NCBI GenBank assembly: GCA_964518875.1
Contig: CAZFHI010000006.1
Location: 27,423 to 91,422, forward strand
Direction: 5' to 3'
From: DTU024 sp964518875
Lineage (GTDB): Bacteria; Bacillota; Clostridia; Christensenellales; Aristaeellaceae
DNA: 64,000 nucleotides
Part shown: in pieces, positions 43,228-52,600 of the stretch
Layout of the letters: each line of letters opens with the position of its first letter
How positions within the stretch are numbered: position 1 is the stretch's first letter
Made by a program: the position numbers and the translations under genes
Notes under the pieces: model-generated
What the model was told of the DNA's origin: nothing
Database searches by the model: none
What the model saw: only the letters and a program-made list of their open reading frames with translations

Positions 43228-44127
43228 CTATATAATCCGCCCAACTTTGTTTATAAGATTCTTAATTAAATCCTTTTCTTCTATCTTTGTAATTCCAAAG
43301 CTTTTTTTGCCTGCATCCTTTATGGAAGCGCCTATGTGGTAGACTTCAGCTTTATCTAAAATCAAAAACCTGTCGTGGAAGTCTCTTGCCATTTTTACTA
43401 AAAGCTTAGGATACTGAGCGTTGAATTTTTCTACGTCTTTAATGGATAAGCCGCCTTTACCCGCTGTAATAATAACAACGTCAACGCCCTGTTTTTTCTT
43501 GCACAGCAGGTTCAAGGTGTTAATATCCACATAGTTGTCTATAAGTATTATTTCATTATTTGCTTTTGCAATAAGTCCTATAATAAAGCTGAACGCGTCG
43601 TATATCTGCCCGTCAAAAAAAATATTTTGTTTGACTTCAGCATCAGCCGCTATGTAATTAAACACTTCTTCTAACTTTTTGTCTGTTTCTAATTGCTTTA
43701 TCTCGATTCTGTCCATTCTTGAAAACAGCTCTTTATTTGAAGCTAAAAATCTTCTCATCTCTACAAAGCTGTCCATTATTTTAATGCTTACTTCTATTGC
43801 GATATCGCTCTTAAGCACAGCTGAAAGCATGGCGATGCCCTGTTCGGTAAATACGTAAGGCATATATCGTCTGCCGCCATGAGCGTTTCCGCTTGAGGTC
43901 ACAATTTGTGACCTCAAGTTTTTATACTCTTCTTCCGTTAGCTGAAACCGAAAATGTTCAGGAAATCTGTTCAAGTTCCTTTTAACCGCTTGATTGAAAA
44001 CTTTCGTTTCAACTCGGTAAAGCATAGCAAGGTCGCTGTCTATCATTACCTGCTTGCCTCTGAATGTATAAATCATATTCCGTATTTCTTTATCATCAAC
44101 TGCAACAAGTTTGTTGTCTTCTGGCAT
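43228..44127 (-). CDS. ORF6N-domain protein with PLD-like C-terminal domain
   Basis: A 299-residue protein. The N-terminal ORF6N domain (FRGKQVMIDSDLAMLYRVET, FTEQGIAMLSAVL) is a DNA-associated domain common in phage and plasmid genes. The C-terminal half resembles a phospholipase D-type fold: ILIDNYVDINTLNLL, VVIITAGKGG and HDRFLILDKAEVYHIGASIKD, the last resembling a single HxK-like half motif. ATG at 44127 has AAGGTGGG upstream. It stands alone between wall/secreted protein genes and looks like accessory, transferred DNA. A nucleic-acid role is likely, but activity is unknown. Confidence 0.8.
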   Translation of the reverse strand: MPEDNKLVAVDDKEIRNMIYTFRGKQVMIDSDLAMLYRVETKVFNQAVKRNLNRFPEHFRFQLTEEEYKNLRSQIVTSSGNAHGGRRYMPYVFTEQGIAMLSAVLKSDIAIEVSIKIMDSFVEMRRFLASNKELFSRMDRIEIKQLETDKKLEEVFNYIAADAEVKQNIFFDGQIYDAFSFIIGLIAKANNEIILIDNYVDINTLNLLCKKKQGVDVVIITAGKGGLSIKDVEKFNAQYPKLLVKMARDFHDRFLILDKAEVYHIGASIKDAGKKSFGITKIEEKDLIKNLINKVGRII

Positions 44128-44157
44128 AAATTTCCCACCTTGCTTCAGACTTGGCAT

Positions 44158-44453
44158 CCGGTTTTATTCCTATACGATATAGAATTTACTTAATTACAAA
44201 CTAATTTTTACCAATTTTTGATAATGCTGCATAAAAAGCTTACACAACTCGGCCATTTATTTTTTATGCATATTCCTATCTGCTGGTATTTTTTAAAATC
44301 CGTTATAGTTTGCGTTAAATATAATAGACTTATTGTCGGGATTTTTCAATGATAAACTTTAAAGAAACCTGTTAAGCAGATTTACAATCCAAACTTTCTA
44401 TAAGTTTAAAAGAAAGTTTTTTTATCGCTATATGTTTTGCCTTTAATCCATCT
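44158..44453. other. Intergenic AT-rich stretch, nothing recognised
   Basis: Between the ORF6N gene and the anti-sigma operon terminator. No open frame, RNA gene or clear dyad was seen. Confidence 0.5.
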
Positions 44454-44484
44454 AAAAAAGCAGGCTTATTCACAAACCTGCTTT
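44454..44484 (-). terminator. Terminator of the ECF sigma/anti-sigma operon
   Basis: AAAGCAGG/CCTGCTTT stem, 12-nt loop, followed by T6 on the minus strand. Confidence 0.8.
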
Positions 44485-44502
44485 ATAAATCACTTTTTAA
44501 TG

Positions 44503-44522
44503 AACGGCTTTGCAAAGCCGTT
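44503..44522. repeat. 20-bp perfect palindrome after the anti-sigma gene
   Basis: AACGGCTTTG followed by its exact reverse complement, between the anti-sigma stop and the terminator. It could form a hairpin in the mRNA 3' end or bind a protein. Confidence 0.6.
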
Positions 44523-44534
44523 ACTTGGAAAGCG

Positions 44535-45470
44535 TTAAGGCGTTGAAGTTTCGGCGGGGGCAGCGGGGGCGTCTTTTTCAAGTATCCAGTTTATGGTTCC
44601 TTCATCAAGCGGAAGCGCGCTGTCTTCGTATACCCAGGGCTGCCATTCGGGAACCGTAGCCCTTACCGCCTCAAGCTGTACAAAGGCGAGCGAATAGCGG
44701 TAGGATTCCTTTTGGTCAAGTATTATAGCCTTGCCGTCAGGGGATTCTTTAAAGTTGTTTTGCAATTTGTCGATAACGGATTGCCAAGCAAAATACCGCT
44801 CCATTTCTTCAGACGCGGGCTTTATTTTATCGCCGCGCTTCCATACGACTTCGTAATCGTCAGGGCTTCCCTTGCAAATTTTATCGTACTTTGAAAATTC
44901 ATCGGCGGAAAGCGCTTCAACGTACCCGTTCTGCAAAGGATGCTCCAGTTTTTTAGGTATTCTGTAGGCGTCCAGCCCCAAATACAGCGCGGCGGTTTCT
45001 TCGCCCGTTTTTTTGTTTTTTTGAGGGACGGAGCTTGAAATTGTGGAAAGCTGCTCCTTGCGCCCTTTATAATCCGCGGAGCAAACCACCGAGCCGTCTT
45101 TAAGCTCGTACAAATTTATGCCGTAATCTTCAGGCGCCAGATGGTACGTCGACTTCAAAAGCATGTCGTAGCCCAGCGCTCCTAACCATATAATTAAGCA
45201 CGCAGCCAAAGCCCCGAAAATTATATTGCGCCACGCGCGGCCGCGCTTCTTTTTTTTAAGTCGCTCGTTCGCCTGCATAATGGCTTCGCGCTCCTGTTTT
45301 TCTTCTTCCTCGGTCTTTTTTGGTATATCAGCCTTTAACTGTTCCATATAGTCCGCGCATTCTTTGCAGTTTTTAACGTGATTTTCAACAAATTCCGCGC
45401 TTTTTTCGCTTGCAACGCCGTCAATGTAAAGCGGCATCAAATCTCTTGCGACTTCGCATTCCTTATTCAT
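44535..45470 (-). CDS. Transmembrane anti-sigma factor with zinc-finger (zf-HC2)
   Basis: A 311-residue membrane protein. The cytosolic N-terminus has the zinc-binding anti-sigma pattern CEVARDLMPLYIDG then HVKNCKECADYM (H-x3-C-x2-C, residues about 31-40). A charged linker leads to one transmembrane helix (FGALAACLIIWLGALGYDML, near 90). The remaining ~200 residues are outside and of unknown family. It overlaps the sigma gene by eight bases, the usual layout for holding the sigma factor at the membrane until a signal frees it. The signal is unknown. Confidence 0.85.
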   Translation of the reverse strand: MNKECEVARDLMPLYIDGVASEKSAEFVENHVKNCKECADYMEQLKADIPKKTEEEEKQEREAIMQANERLKKKKRGRAWRNIIFGALAACLIIWLGALGYDMLLKSTYHLAPEDYGINLYELKDGSVVCSADYKGRKEQLSTISSSVPQKNKKTGEETAALYLGLDAYRIPKKLEHPLQNGYVEALSADEFSKYDKICKGSPDDYEVVWKRGDKIKPASEEMERYFAWQSVIDKLQNNFKESPDGKAIILDQKESYRYSLAFVQLEAVRATVPEWQPWVYEDSALPLDEGTINWILEKDAPAAPAETSTP

Positions 45471-45963
45471 CGCTTTTTTCCCCTTTCATTTCTTCCGCGA
45501 GCATCCTTTTTGCCCTGTAATACGTTACGCGCGCCCAGCTTTCGGACTTTTCAAAAAGCTCCGCTATATCCTTGTGGCTAAGGTCGCAAAACGTCCTTAG
45601 GGTAAACACCTCGCGGTAAGGTTCCGGCAGTTCGTGCAGCGCTTTATAAGCGCCCATGGCAAGGCTTTTTTCCGCAACGGCGTCGGCAAAATCCGGCGCG
45701 GACTGCTCCTCTATATCTTCTAAATGCACAGGAGCAGGCTTTCTTAGCGCCAGGTAATACTGGTTTTTGGCTATCGCGCACAGCCACGTGCCGACGCCGC
45801 TGCCGCCCTTAAAGCTGTCCTTATGCTTTATAGCCTGGTAAAAAGTTTCCTGCGTGAGCTCTTCCGCAAAATCCTCATCATGGCAAAGCTTAAACAGATA
45901 GCCGTTTACAATGCTGCGGTACTGCGTATAAACAGCGTCGGCGTCAAGCACTTCCACCACCAC
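45463..45963 (-). CDS. ECF RNA polymerase sigma factor
   Basis: A 166-residue sigma-70 family factor. Region 2 is YLFKLCHDEDFAEELTQETFYQA (residues about 22-44), with SGVGTWLCAIAKNQYY after it; region 4 is LPEPYREVFTLRTFCDLSHKDIAELF (about 112-137) with helix-turn-helix SESWARVTYYRAKRML. It directs RNA polymerase to stress or envelope promoters and is probably held by the anti-sigma encoded next. Upstream (45980-46005) a GTAAC...GTTAC dyad around a T-rich spacer could mark an autoregulated promoter, but that is weak. Confidence 0.9.
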   Translation of the reverse strand: MVVEVLDADAVYTQYRSIVNGYLFKLCHDEDFAEELTQETFYQAIKHKDSFKGGSGVGTWLCAIAKNQYYLALRKPAPVHLEDIEEQSAPDFADAVAEKSLAMGAYKALHELPEPYREVFTLRTFCDLSHKDIAELFEKSESWARVTYYRAKRMLAEEMKGEKSDE

Positions 45964-46065
45964 CCTTCATATAGTTGGTAACAAAAAAACAAAAAACGTT
46001 ACAAAGTTTTGTGATTTAAATATACCACAGCGCTATAAAAACCCAAATTTATTTTTCCGGAAAAT

Positions 46066-46106
46066 AAAAAAGCGGCCAGACTTTTTTGTTTTAAAAGCCC
46101 GGCCGC
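46066..46106 (-). terminator. Intrinsic terminator of the secreted-protein gene
   Basis: GCGGCC/GGCCGC stem continued by GGC/GTC and A-T pairs, with T6 on the minus strand, 16 bp after the stop codon. Confidence 0.8.
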
Positions 46107-46121
46107 GGCAAAATATTTAAT

Positions 46122-46943
46122 CTATTTAAGATAGCTTGTAATGAACCTGTCTATTTCTTCTATGCGCTTTTGCGTATCATACACCATTAAATCCAGGCGC
46201 GGCAGCCACGATACGCCTTCTGCATTAGAATCTTCAAGGGCGTACTTTACGTAAAAGCTTAAGTATGTAAAGCTCCAAAGCTTTTGGTTTGGCGCGTGCT
46301 CTATTTCAAGCTCTATATCATCGTCTTTTTGTACAGCGCAAGGGCTGCCGAAGTTTTCTTTATTAAGCAGGATTTTAGATATTGCCTGGCTGCTTGTAAA
46401 GCCCACTTCTGTTATATCCATATTTTTGTAGGAATAAAGCTTCCAATTGGAACGCATAAGCGGGGACATGGGCGTATTTAAAGGTATATCCACAGGGACT
46501 ATCTGCTGGTCGCAATCGCGAGGTTCCAATACCTTTATGTACAGCTTTGAAGGATGAATATCGTAAGTTTTATTGCCGTCAACAGTTATTTCTATTTTTG
46601 AAACGGAAACTTCTTTCTGCCACAGGGGTATGCTGAACCATACCACGTTTTCGTACCAGCCTGAAGGAGCAGCGATGATGTCTTCTTCGCTTAAGAAATC
46701 GGGCGCGGGTTCAAAATTTACAATATTGCCTTCGGCGTCGTACATTTTATTTATTTTGATATCTTTATCTTTAAAATCTGTAATCACAGGCAGCGGGAGC
46801 AAAACCTTATCGCTTTTAAAAAGGCGAAGGTCAACGTATAGCATATCGCCGCCTGCTACTGTTTCTTCCGCAAAAGCGCCTAACGGAACAAATAAAGACA
46901 GCAGCAAAGCCGCCGCAACAGCTAAAATTATAGATTTTCGCAT
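46122..46943 (-). CDS. Secreted protein of unknown function
   Basis: A 273-residue exported protein. The signal peptide SIILAVAAALLLSLFVPLGAFA ends at AFAEE. The mature part is beta-rich, with no recognised domain, catalytic motif or anchor; it holds two cysteines (in PRDCDQQIVP and GSPCAVQKD) that could pair outside the cell. The gene is monocistronic with a strong terminator. It lies between the ECF sigma operon and the acyl-CoA synthetase gene, and I see nothing that ties it to either. Confidence 0.7.
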   Translation of the reverse strand: MRKSIILAVAAALLLSLFVPLGAFAEETVAGGDMLYVDLRLFKSDKVLLPLPVITDFKDKDIKINKMYDAEGNIVNFEPAPDFLSEEDIIAAPSGWYENVVWFSIPLWQKEVSVSKIEITVDGNKTYDIHPSKLYIKVLEPRDCDQQIVPVDIPLNTPMSPLMRSNWKLYSYKNMDITEVGFTSSQAISKILLNKENFGSPCAVQKDDDIELEIEHAPNQKLWSFTYLSFYVKYALEDSNAEGVSWLPRLDLMVYDTQKRIEEIDRFITSYLK

Positions 46944-47066
46944 ATTACGCGCTCCTTCTTACTTTTTTTATATGATACTTTTTTAATGCTTTATTGTCAA
47001 TGAAACGCCTTTGTTTTTAAAACCCATCTGAAATTTTAAAAAGTGCAAAGGGAAAACATTTATTAT

Positions 47067-47095
47067 TTCGTGTTTTATTATTAAGATGCTATAAT
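47067..47095 (+). promoter_or_regulatory. Promoter of acyl-CoA synthetase gene
   Basis: TGC-TATAAT (extended -10 at 47090-47095), with only a poor -35 (TTCGTG) 17 bp upstream. It ends 20 bp before the start codon. Confidence 0.55.
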
Positions 47096-47114
47096 TGCAA
47101 AATAGGAGGTAGTT

Positions 47115-48755
47115 ATGCCGATTACAGAAATGCTTGTAAACAACGCCGCTTTGTACCCCGATGAAACGGCGCTTATAGAAATAAACTTAGACCTTCAGAA
47201 CGAGCACCACGTTATATGGAGCGAGTACGAGCTTATAGAAAACAACCCCGCGGGCGAATACCGCAGGGAAATGACGTGGCAGGTGTTCAACGAAAAGGCA
47301 AACCGCTTCGCGCACCTTTTGTTAAAGCGCGGCGTAAAAAAGGGCGACAAGATAGCTATACTTATGATGAACTCCCTCGAGTGGCTGCCCGTGTACTTTG
47401 GTGTGCTTAAGGCGGGCGCCATAGTGGTGCCGCTTAACTACCGCTACAGCTCTGAAGAAATACGCTACTGCCTTAACCTTTCGGACGCTTCGGGGCTTGT
47501 TTTCGGGCCGGAATTTACAAGCAGGCTGCAGGACATATACCAGAACTTAGAGCAGGTAAAGCTTCTGTTTTTCTGCGGGGAGGACAGGCCGTGCTTTGCT
47601 GAAAGCTACGACAGGCTTACGGGCAGCTGCCCTTCTACAGAGCCTGAGCAAACTATTACAGAGGAAGACTACGCCGCCATATATTTTTCATCCGGCACGA
47701 CGGGCTTCCCCAAAGCCATACTGCACAAGCATAAAATGCTTACAAACGCCGCGATAACAGAGCAGCACCACCACATGCAGACGCATGACGACGTTTTTCT
47801 GCTTATGCCGCCTTTGTACCATACGGGCGCCAAAATGCACTGGTTCGGAAGCCTGCTTACGGCGTCAAGAACCATACTTTTAAGGGGCGTGAGGCCGGAG
47901 TGGATATTGCGCACGGTGTCAGACGAAAGGTGCAGCATAGTGTGGCTGCTCGTGCCGTGGGCGCAGGACATACTGGACTATTTGGACGCGAACCACATAA
48001 ACGTAAACGAGCAGTACCGTTTCAAGCAGTGGCGGCTTATGCACATAGGCGCGCAGCCCGTGCCGCCGTCTTTGATAAGGCGCTGGCAGAGCTATTTCCC
48101 GGGGCAGCTTTACGATACGAATTACGGATTAAGCGAGTCCGGCGGTCCCGGCTGCGTGCATTTGGGCGTTGAAAACTTAAGCAAGGTAGGCGCCATAGGA
48201 AAGCCAGGCTTTAACTGGGAAGCCAAGGTGGTGGATACTGACTTTAATACCCTTGAACCAAACGAAATAGGCGAGCTTGCGGTAAGAGGCCCCGGCGTTA
48301 TGGTTGAGTACTACAAAAACGAAAGGGCGACTAAAAAGGTTCTTAAAGAAAACGGCTGGCTTTTAACAGGCGACATGGCAAGGGAAGACGAGGACGGCTT
48401 CATATACCTTGTCGACAGGAAGAAAGACGTTATTATAACGGGCGGCGAAAACCTGTACCCCGTTGAAATAGAAACTTACTTAAGGCGCCACCCTGCAGTG
48501 CGCGACGCAGCGGTAATAGGGCTGCCCGACGACCGCCTCGGCGAAATAGCCGCGGCGATTATATCCTTAAAAAAGGACGCGGACGTTTCTAAAGAAGAGC
48601 TTGAGGAATTTGCCAAGGGACTTCCGCGCTACAAGCGCCCGAGGCGCTATATATTTGACGAAGTGCCGCGCAACCAGACCGGCAAAATAGAAAAGCCGCT
48701 TCTGCGCAAGCGCTACGGCGTAGCCCACCTTGTGGAAGAGCAGACGGAACGCTGA
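47115..48755 (+). CDS. AMP-forming acyl-CoA synthetase
   Basis: A 546-residue class I adenylate-forming enzyme that activates a carboxylic acid with ATP and joins it to CoA. The phosphate loop is YFSSGTTGFPKA near residue 191; the A5 region is YDTNYGLSESGG near 335, A7 is GWLLTGDMA, A8 is VDRKKDVIITGGENLYPVEI near 435, and the catalytic lysine lies in NQTGKIEKPLLRK near the end. It is soluble. AGGAGG lies before ATG. Substrate chain length or aromatic preference cannot be read. It is a single gene followed by chromate transporter genes after 50 bp. Confidence 0.9.
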   Translation: MPITEMLVNNAALYPDETALIEINLDLQNEHHVIWSEYELIENNPAGEYRREMTWQVFNEKANRFAHLLLKRGVKKGDKIAILMMNSLEWLPVYFGVLKAGAIVVPLNYRYSSEEIRYCLNLSDASGLVFGPEFTSRLQDIYQNLEQVKLLFFCGEDRPCFAESYDRLTGSCPSTEPEQTITEEDYAAIYFSSGTTGFPKAILHKHKMLTNAAITEQHHHMQTHDDVFLLMPPLYHTGAKMHWFGSLLTASRTILLRGVRPEWILRTVSDERCSIVWLLVPWAQDILDYLDANHINVNEQYRFKQWRLMHIGAQPVPPSLIRRWQSYFPGQLYDTNYGLSESGGPGCVHLGVENLSKVGAIGKPGFNWEAKVVDTDFNTLEPNEIGELAVRGPGVMVEYYKNERATKKVLKENGWLLTGDMAREDEDGFIYLVDRKKDVIITGGENLYPVEIETYLRRHPAVRDAAVIGLPDDRLGEIAAAIISLKKDADVSKEELEEFAKGLPRYKRPRRYIFDEVPRNQTGKIEKPLLRKRYGVAHLVEEQTER

Positions 48756-48805
48756 TTGTAAATTGCTTGTTTTTGTGTTAAATTTGTTCCGTTCAGGAGG
48801 GAATT

Positions 48806-49441
48806 ATGACGGCAAATAAACACAGCGACAACAAAAAAGACGGCGATTCTGCGGAAAGTGGATTAAAACAAAACGCTTCACATAAAAATTTTTATTTAAC
48901 GCTCTTTTTAAGCACGCTTAAATTGAGCGCTTTTACGTTTGGGGGCGGCTTCGTTATAGTGCCGCTTATGCGCAAGCGCTTTGTAGAGGAGCTTAAGTGG
49001 ATTACGGAGGAAGACATGCTGGATTTGATAAGCATATCCCAGTCTTCGCCGGGGCCCATAGCTGTAAACGCCTCGCTTATGGTGGGGTATCATCTGGCTC
49101 AGATTAAGGGCGCTCTTATTTCTGCGTTAGGCTCCATACTTCCGCCATTCGCAATAATATCCATAGTATCTTATTTCTATGATATTTTCCGCTCCAACAC
49201 CTACGTTTCAAGCGTTATGCTCGGCATGCGCGCGGGCGTCGCCGCGGTTATAGTAAGCACCGTTGTCGACCTGTTTATAGGCGAAAAAAAACGCGGCGGC
49301 GTTTTTGCCGTCGCGCTTATGGCTTTATCGTTCATAGCCGTCTACTTTTTCAAGGTGCACGTGCTTCTGGTGTTTTTAGCGTGCGCCCTGCTTTCCATCG
49401 CAAAAAGCCTCGTTCTTGCCAGGGGAGGTAAAAAATATTGA
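48806..49441 (+). CDS. Chromate transporter, first half-protein
   Basis: A 211-residue CHR family membrane protein, one half of a split ChrA pair. The family motif FTFGGGFVIVPLM near residue 46 and SQSSPGPIAVNAS near 82 are clear; about five to six hydrophobic helices follow. The hydrophilic N-terminus (about 25 residues) is unusual in length. It pairs with the next gene by TTGA stop-start overlap. The family exports chromate by anion antiport in some bacteria; the physiological substrate in anaerobes is uncertain. Confidence 0.87.
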   Translation: MTANKHSDNKKDGDSAESGLKQNASHKNFYLTLFLSTLKLSAFTFGGGFVIVPLMRKRFVEELKWITEEDMLDLISISQSSPGPIAVNASLMVGYHLAQIKGALISALGSILPPFAIISIVSYFYDIFRSNTYVSSVMLGMRAGVAAVIVSTVVDLFIGEKKRGGVFAVALMALSFIAVYFFKVHVLLVFLACALLSIAKSLVLARGGKKY

Positions 49442-50007
49442 TTTATTTGCAGCTTTTTTTAAGCATGGCCAAGATAGGCGTTATGAGCATAGGCGGGGGG
49501 TACGTGGCGCTGCCGCTTATACAGCAGGAAATAGTAGAGTACAGGGGCTGGCTTTCCACAGCGGAATTCGCAGACCTGCTTACAATTTCTGAAATCACGC
49601 CTGGGCCTATAGCGATAAATTCTTCAACCTTTGTGGGGCTTCAGGTGGGCGGGCTTTTGGGGGCGCTTGTAGCGACATTAGGCTGCATACTGCCAAGCTG
49701 CATAATAATAGTAATACTCGCAAAAATATACCAGAAAAACCATGGGCTTAAGCTTTTTCAGGAGATTTTATCGGGTCTGCGCCCCGCGGTAATAGGCATG
49801 ATAGCGTCCGCCGCCGTAGGACTTATGATATTCGCGCTGTTTAAAAACGGAGCCCCAGACTTTAACATGGACAACGTAAATTTTTACAGTCTCGGCATAT
49901 TCGCCGCCGCCGTAATAATGCTGCGCAAATTTAAGCTGAGCCCTATAAAGACCATGCTTATAAGCGGCGCGATAGGGCTTGTGATATACGGGTTTTTAGG
50001 GGCGTAA
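49438..50007 (+). CDS. Chromate transporter, second half-protein
   Basis: A 189-residue partner of the previous gene with the same family marks: GVMSIGGGYVALPLI near residue 14 and SEITPGPIAINSS near 50, and about five to six helices. The start is TTG at 49438, overlapping the upstream TGA, with AGGGGAGG nine bases before it. The pair probably forms a heterodimer that replaces the fused full-length ChrA. Confidence 0.87.
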   Translation: MIYLQLFLSMAKIGVMSIGGGYVALPLIQQEIVEYRGWLSTAEFADLLTISEITPGPIAINSSTFVGLQVGGLLGALVATLGCILPSCIIIVILAKIYQKNHGLKLFQEILSGLRPAVIGMIASAAVGLMIFALFKNGAPDFNMDNVNFYSLGIFAAAVIMLRKFKLSPIKTMLISGAIGLVIYGFLGA

Positions 50008-50012
50008 GCGCC

Positions 50013-50831
50013 TTAAATTATATTTCCGTTTTCCGTAATAATGGGTTTAAGCTCGTTATCGCTCCCGTATATATCCTTGCGGGAAAGCAGGTAACGCTTA
50101 AGCTCTTTTTTATTGTTAAAGCTTGTCAACTGAAACGGCGCATCGTTGCCGTACTTTTCAAAAAACAAAAGTCCATCCGCGGTTTTTGCCAATACCCCGG
50201 CATGCCCTGCGAACCTCACGTTTTCCTGAGGGCTGTGAATGTAAACGCATATTAAAGATACATTTTCAGAATAAATCTGTATGTTTCTTTCTTTCCACGC
50301 CCGCGTTATTATGTTTTCGTGTTCCTTTAACGACGACGCTTTATCAAGCGGTATATTGTTAAACAGCGTAATAAAATCCGCTCGCTCGTTTTTAGAAAGA
50401 TTAAATTCATTAACCGTGTCTATGGCTTCAATATCAAACATGAGCCACGTATCGTCGTCCGACCCTGTTTTTTCCGTGCTAATTTTATCTTTCATAAGGA
50501 AGAACGCGGTAAGTCTGCAGTTAAGCCAGTTAATATAATTATATTCCTGCGTTGTTTCTTTAAGAAAAACGCCGCTGTAATCCATTCCCGCTTCAGGAAG
50601 CTTTGCAAATTTTCCAACTAAAGCGCTGGACTGCGCGTTTTTATTAAAATCCTTAACCCATTTTATCACTTTGTCAACGTTTGTTTTGGAAAGCCCGCTT
50701 TCTTTTAACGTGAGCGCTGCTCCGGCTCTTGAATTTTCGTCCGCTAAATTTGAATATTCAGCTCGGGCTTTAAAAGCGCATCCGAAAAAACCAAGCGTTA
50801 CGCTTAATAATACCGCAATAAGCCTTTTCAT
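50013..50831 (-). CDS. Exported DUF4300-like protein
   Basis: A 272-residue exported protein. The signal region is KRLIAVLLSVTLGFFGCAFKARAEY; the cysteine in FFGC might be a lipidation site, but the box is atypical. The mature domain has NWLNCRLTAFFLMKD near 105, FDIEAIDTVNEF near 125, and HAGVLAKTADGLLFFEKYG near 215, which recall DUF4300 proteins of Firmicutes. The function is unknown. I start it at 50831 (GAGGAG seven bases upstream), not at the longer frame to 50900, which has no ribosome site. It faces groEL's end. Confidence 0.65.
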   Translation of the reverse strand: MKRLIAVLLSVTLGFFGCAFKARAEYSNLADENSRAGAALTLKESGLSKTNVDKVIKWVKDFNKNAQSSALVGKFAKLPEAGMDYSGVFLKETTQEYNYINWLNCRLTAFFLMKDKISTEKTGSDDDTWLMFDIEAIDTVNEFNLSKNERADFITLFNNIPLDKASSLKEHENIITRAWKERNIQIYSENVSLICVYIHSPQENVRFAGHAGVLAKTADGLLFFEKYGNDAPFQLTSFNNKKELKRYLLSRKDIYGSDNELKPIITENGNII

Positions 50832-50956
50832 TTTAATACTCCTCGCCGCTTTTTTTAAGCTTAATATAAAACTCCCGAATTTATCTGTGCCTATAAGCAA
50901 ATCCCCTTCCTGCCGATTAAGCGGGGAGGGGATTTTAAGCTTATTAAGTTTATTTA

Positions 50957-52579
50957 TCAGTACATTCCGCCTGCGGGGGCCGCGGGAGCTGCGGGTTCGG
51001 GCTCCGGTATATCTGTTACGAGGCTCTCTGTCGTAAGCACCATGGCGCCTATGCTCGCAGAGTTTTGAAGCGCTGTGCGGCTTACCTTGGTAGGATCTAT
51101 GATGCCCTGCTCGAGCATGTTCACAAATTCGCCCTTTACAACGTCGTAGCCATATCCGGCCTTATGGGCTCTGCGTATGCTGTCTATAATTACGCTGCCT
51201 TCTATGCCGGCGTTTGCCGCTATCTGGCGTACGGGTTCTTCAACAGCGCGGAGTATTATCTGCACGCCTGTCTTAACGTCGCCCGTGGTCTTTGTGAGAA
51301 GGTCGCGAACCTTGTCTGAAGCGTTAAGAAGCGCTACTCCGCCTCCAGGCACTATGCCTTCTTCAACAGCCGCGCGGGTTGCTGCGAGGGCGTCCTCTAT
51401 GCGCATCTTGCGCTCCTTCATTTCAACTTCTGTCGCCGCGCCTACGTTTATAACCGCTACGCCGCCTGCAAGCTTGGCAAGCCTTTCCTGAAGCTTCTCG
51501 CGATCGTAATCGCTGGTCGTTTCTTCTATCTGGGTGCGGATCTGGCTTACGCGGGCTTCGATGTCCTTCTTGTCGCCAGCGCCGTCTATAATGGTGGTGT
51601 TTTCCTTGTCCACCTTTACGCTCTTGGCATGGCCGAGCTGTGAAATATCGGTGTCCTTAAGTTCAAGGCCGAGCTCTTCGCTTATAACTTCGCCGCCTGT
51701 AAGCACTGCTATGTCGCGGAGCATTTCCTTGCGCCTGTCGCCAAAGCCGGGGGCCTTTACGGCGACGCATGTGAACGTGCCGCGGAGCTTGTTTACAACG
51801 AGCGTTGCGAGCGCTTCGCCTTCAACGTCTTCCGCGATTATCAGAAGCTTCTTGCCCTGCTGCACCACTTTTTCAAGCAAGGGGAGAATTTCCTGTATGT
51901 TGCTTATCTTTTTATCTGTAATCAGGATGTACGGGTCTTCAAGGCTCGCTTCCATCTTGTCGGTATCGGTTACCATATAGCTGCTTACGTAGCCGCGGTC
52001 AAACTGCATGCCTTCAACGGTTGTAAGGTCCGTTTTAAGGGTCTTGCTCTCTTCAACGGTGATTACGCCGTCCTTGCCTACTACTTCCATGGCGTCGGAA
52101 ATGAGGTGGCCTATTTCTTCGTCGCCTGCTGAAATGGACGCTACCTGCGCTATGGACGTTTTTGACGAGATGGGCTGGGACATTTCCTTAAGCGCGTCTA
52201 CCGCGGCTTCAGAAGCCATCTCTATGCCCTGCCTTAAGCCCATGGGGTTCGCGCCGGCGGCGAGGTTTCTCAAGCCCTCGCGCACTATCGCCTGCGCAAG
52301 AAGGGTAGCGGTTGTCGTGCCGTCGCCCGCTACGTCGTTTGTCTTTGTGGCGACTTCCTTGATAAGCTGGGCGCCCATGTTTTCAAAGGAATCCTCAAGC
52401 TCTATTTCCTTGGCTATGGTTACGCCGTCGTTCGTGATTGTGGGCGCGCCGTATTTTTTATCCAGCACTACGTTGCGTCCCTTTGGTCCTAACGTGATTT
52501 TAACGGTATCCGCCAGCTGGTTTATGCCGCTTTCAAGCGCGCGGCGGGCGTCCTCGCCGAATTTTAATTGTTTTGCCAT
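50957..52579 (-). CDS. groL: Chaperonin GroEL
   Basis: The 60-kDa chaperonin that folds proteins in a two-ring cage with GroES, using ATP. At 540 residues it is full length. Landmarks: VTLGPKGRNVVLDKKYG near residue 30, AGDGTTTATLLAQ near 85 (ATP site), and VPGGGVALLNA near 410. The C-terminus is PAAPAAPAGGMY instead of a GGM repeat. The start has AGGAGA upstream and lies 21 bp after groES. The pair is regulated by a CIRCE element and sigma-A promoter upstream of groES. Confidence 0.98.
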   Translation of the reverse strand: MAKQLKFGEDARRALESGINQLADTVKITLGPKGRNVVLDKKYGAPTITNDGVTIAKEIELEDSFENMGAQLIKEVATKTNDVAGDGTTTATLLAQAIVREGLRNLAAGANPMGLRQGIEMASEAAVDALKEMSQPISSKTSIAQVASISAGDEEIGHLISDAMEVVGKDGVITVEESKTLKTDLTTVEGMQFDRGYVSSYMVTDTDKMEASLEDPYILITDKKISNIQEILPLLEKVVQQGKKLLIIAEDVEGEALATLVVNKLRGTFTCVAVKAPGFGDRRKEMLRDIAVLTGGEVISEELGLELKDTDISQLGHAKSVKVDKENTTIIDGAGDKKDIEARVSQIRTQIEETTSDYDREKLQERLAKLAGGVAVINVGAATEVEMKERKMRIEDALAATRAAVEEGIVPGGGVALLNASDKVRDLLTKTTGDVKTGVQIILRAVEEPVRQIAANAGIEGSVIIDSIRRAHKAGYGYDVVKGEFVNMLEQGIIDPTKVSRTALQNSASIGAMVLTTESLVTDIPEPEPAAPAAPAGGMY

Positions 52580-52600
52580 AATATCGTTCTCTCCTTATAT

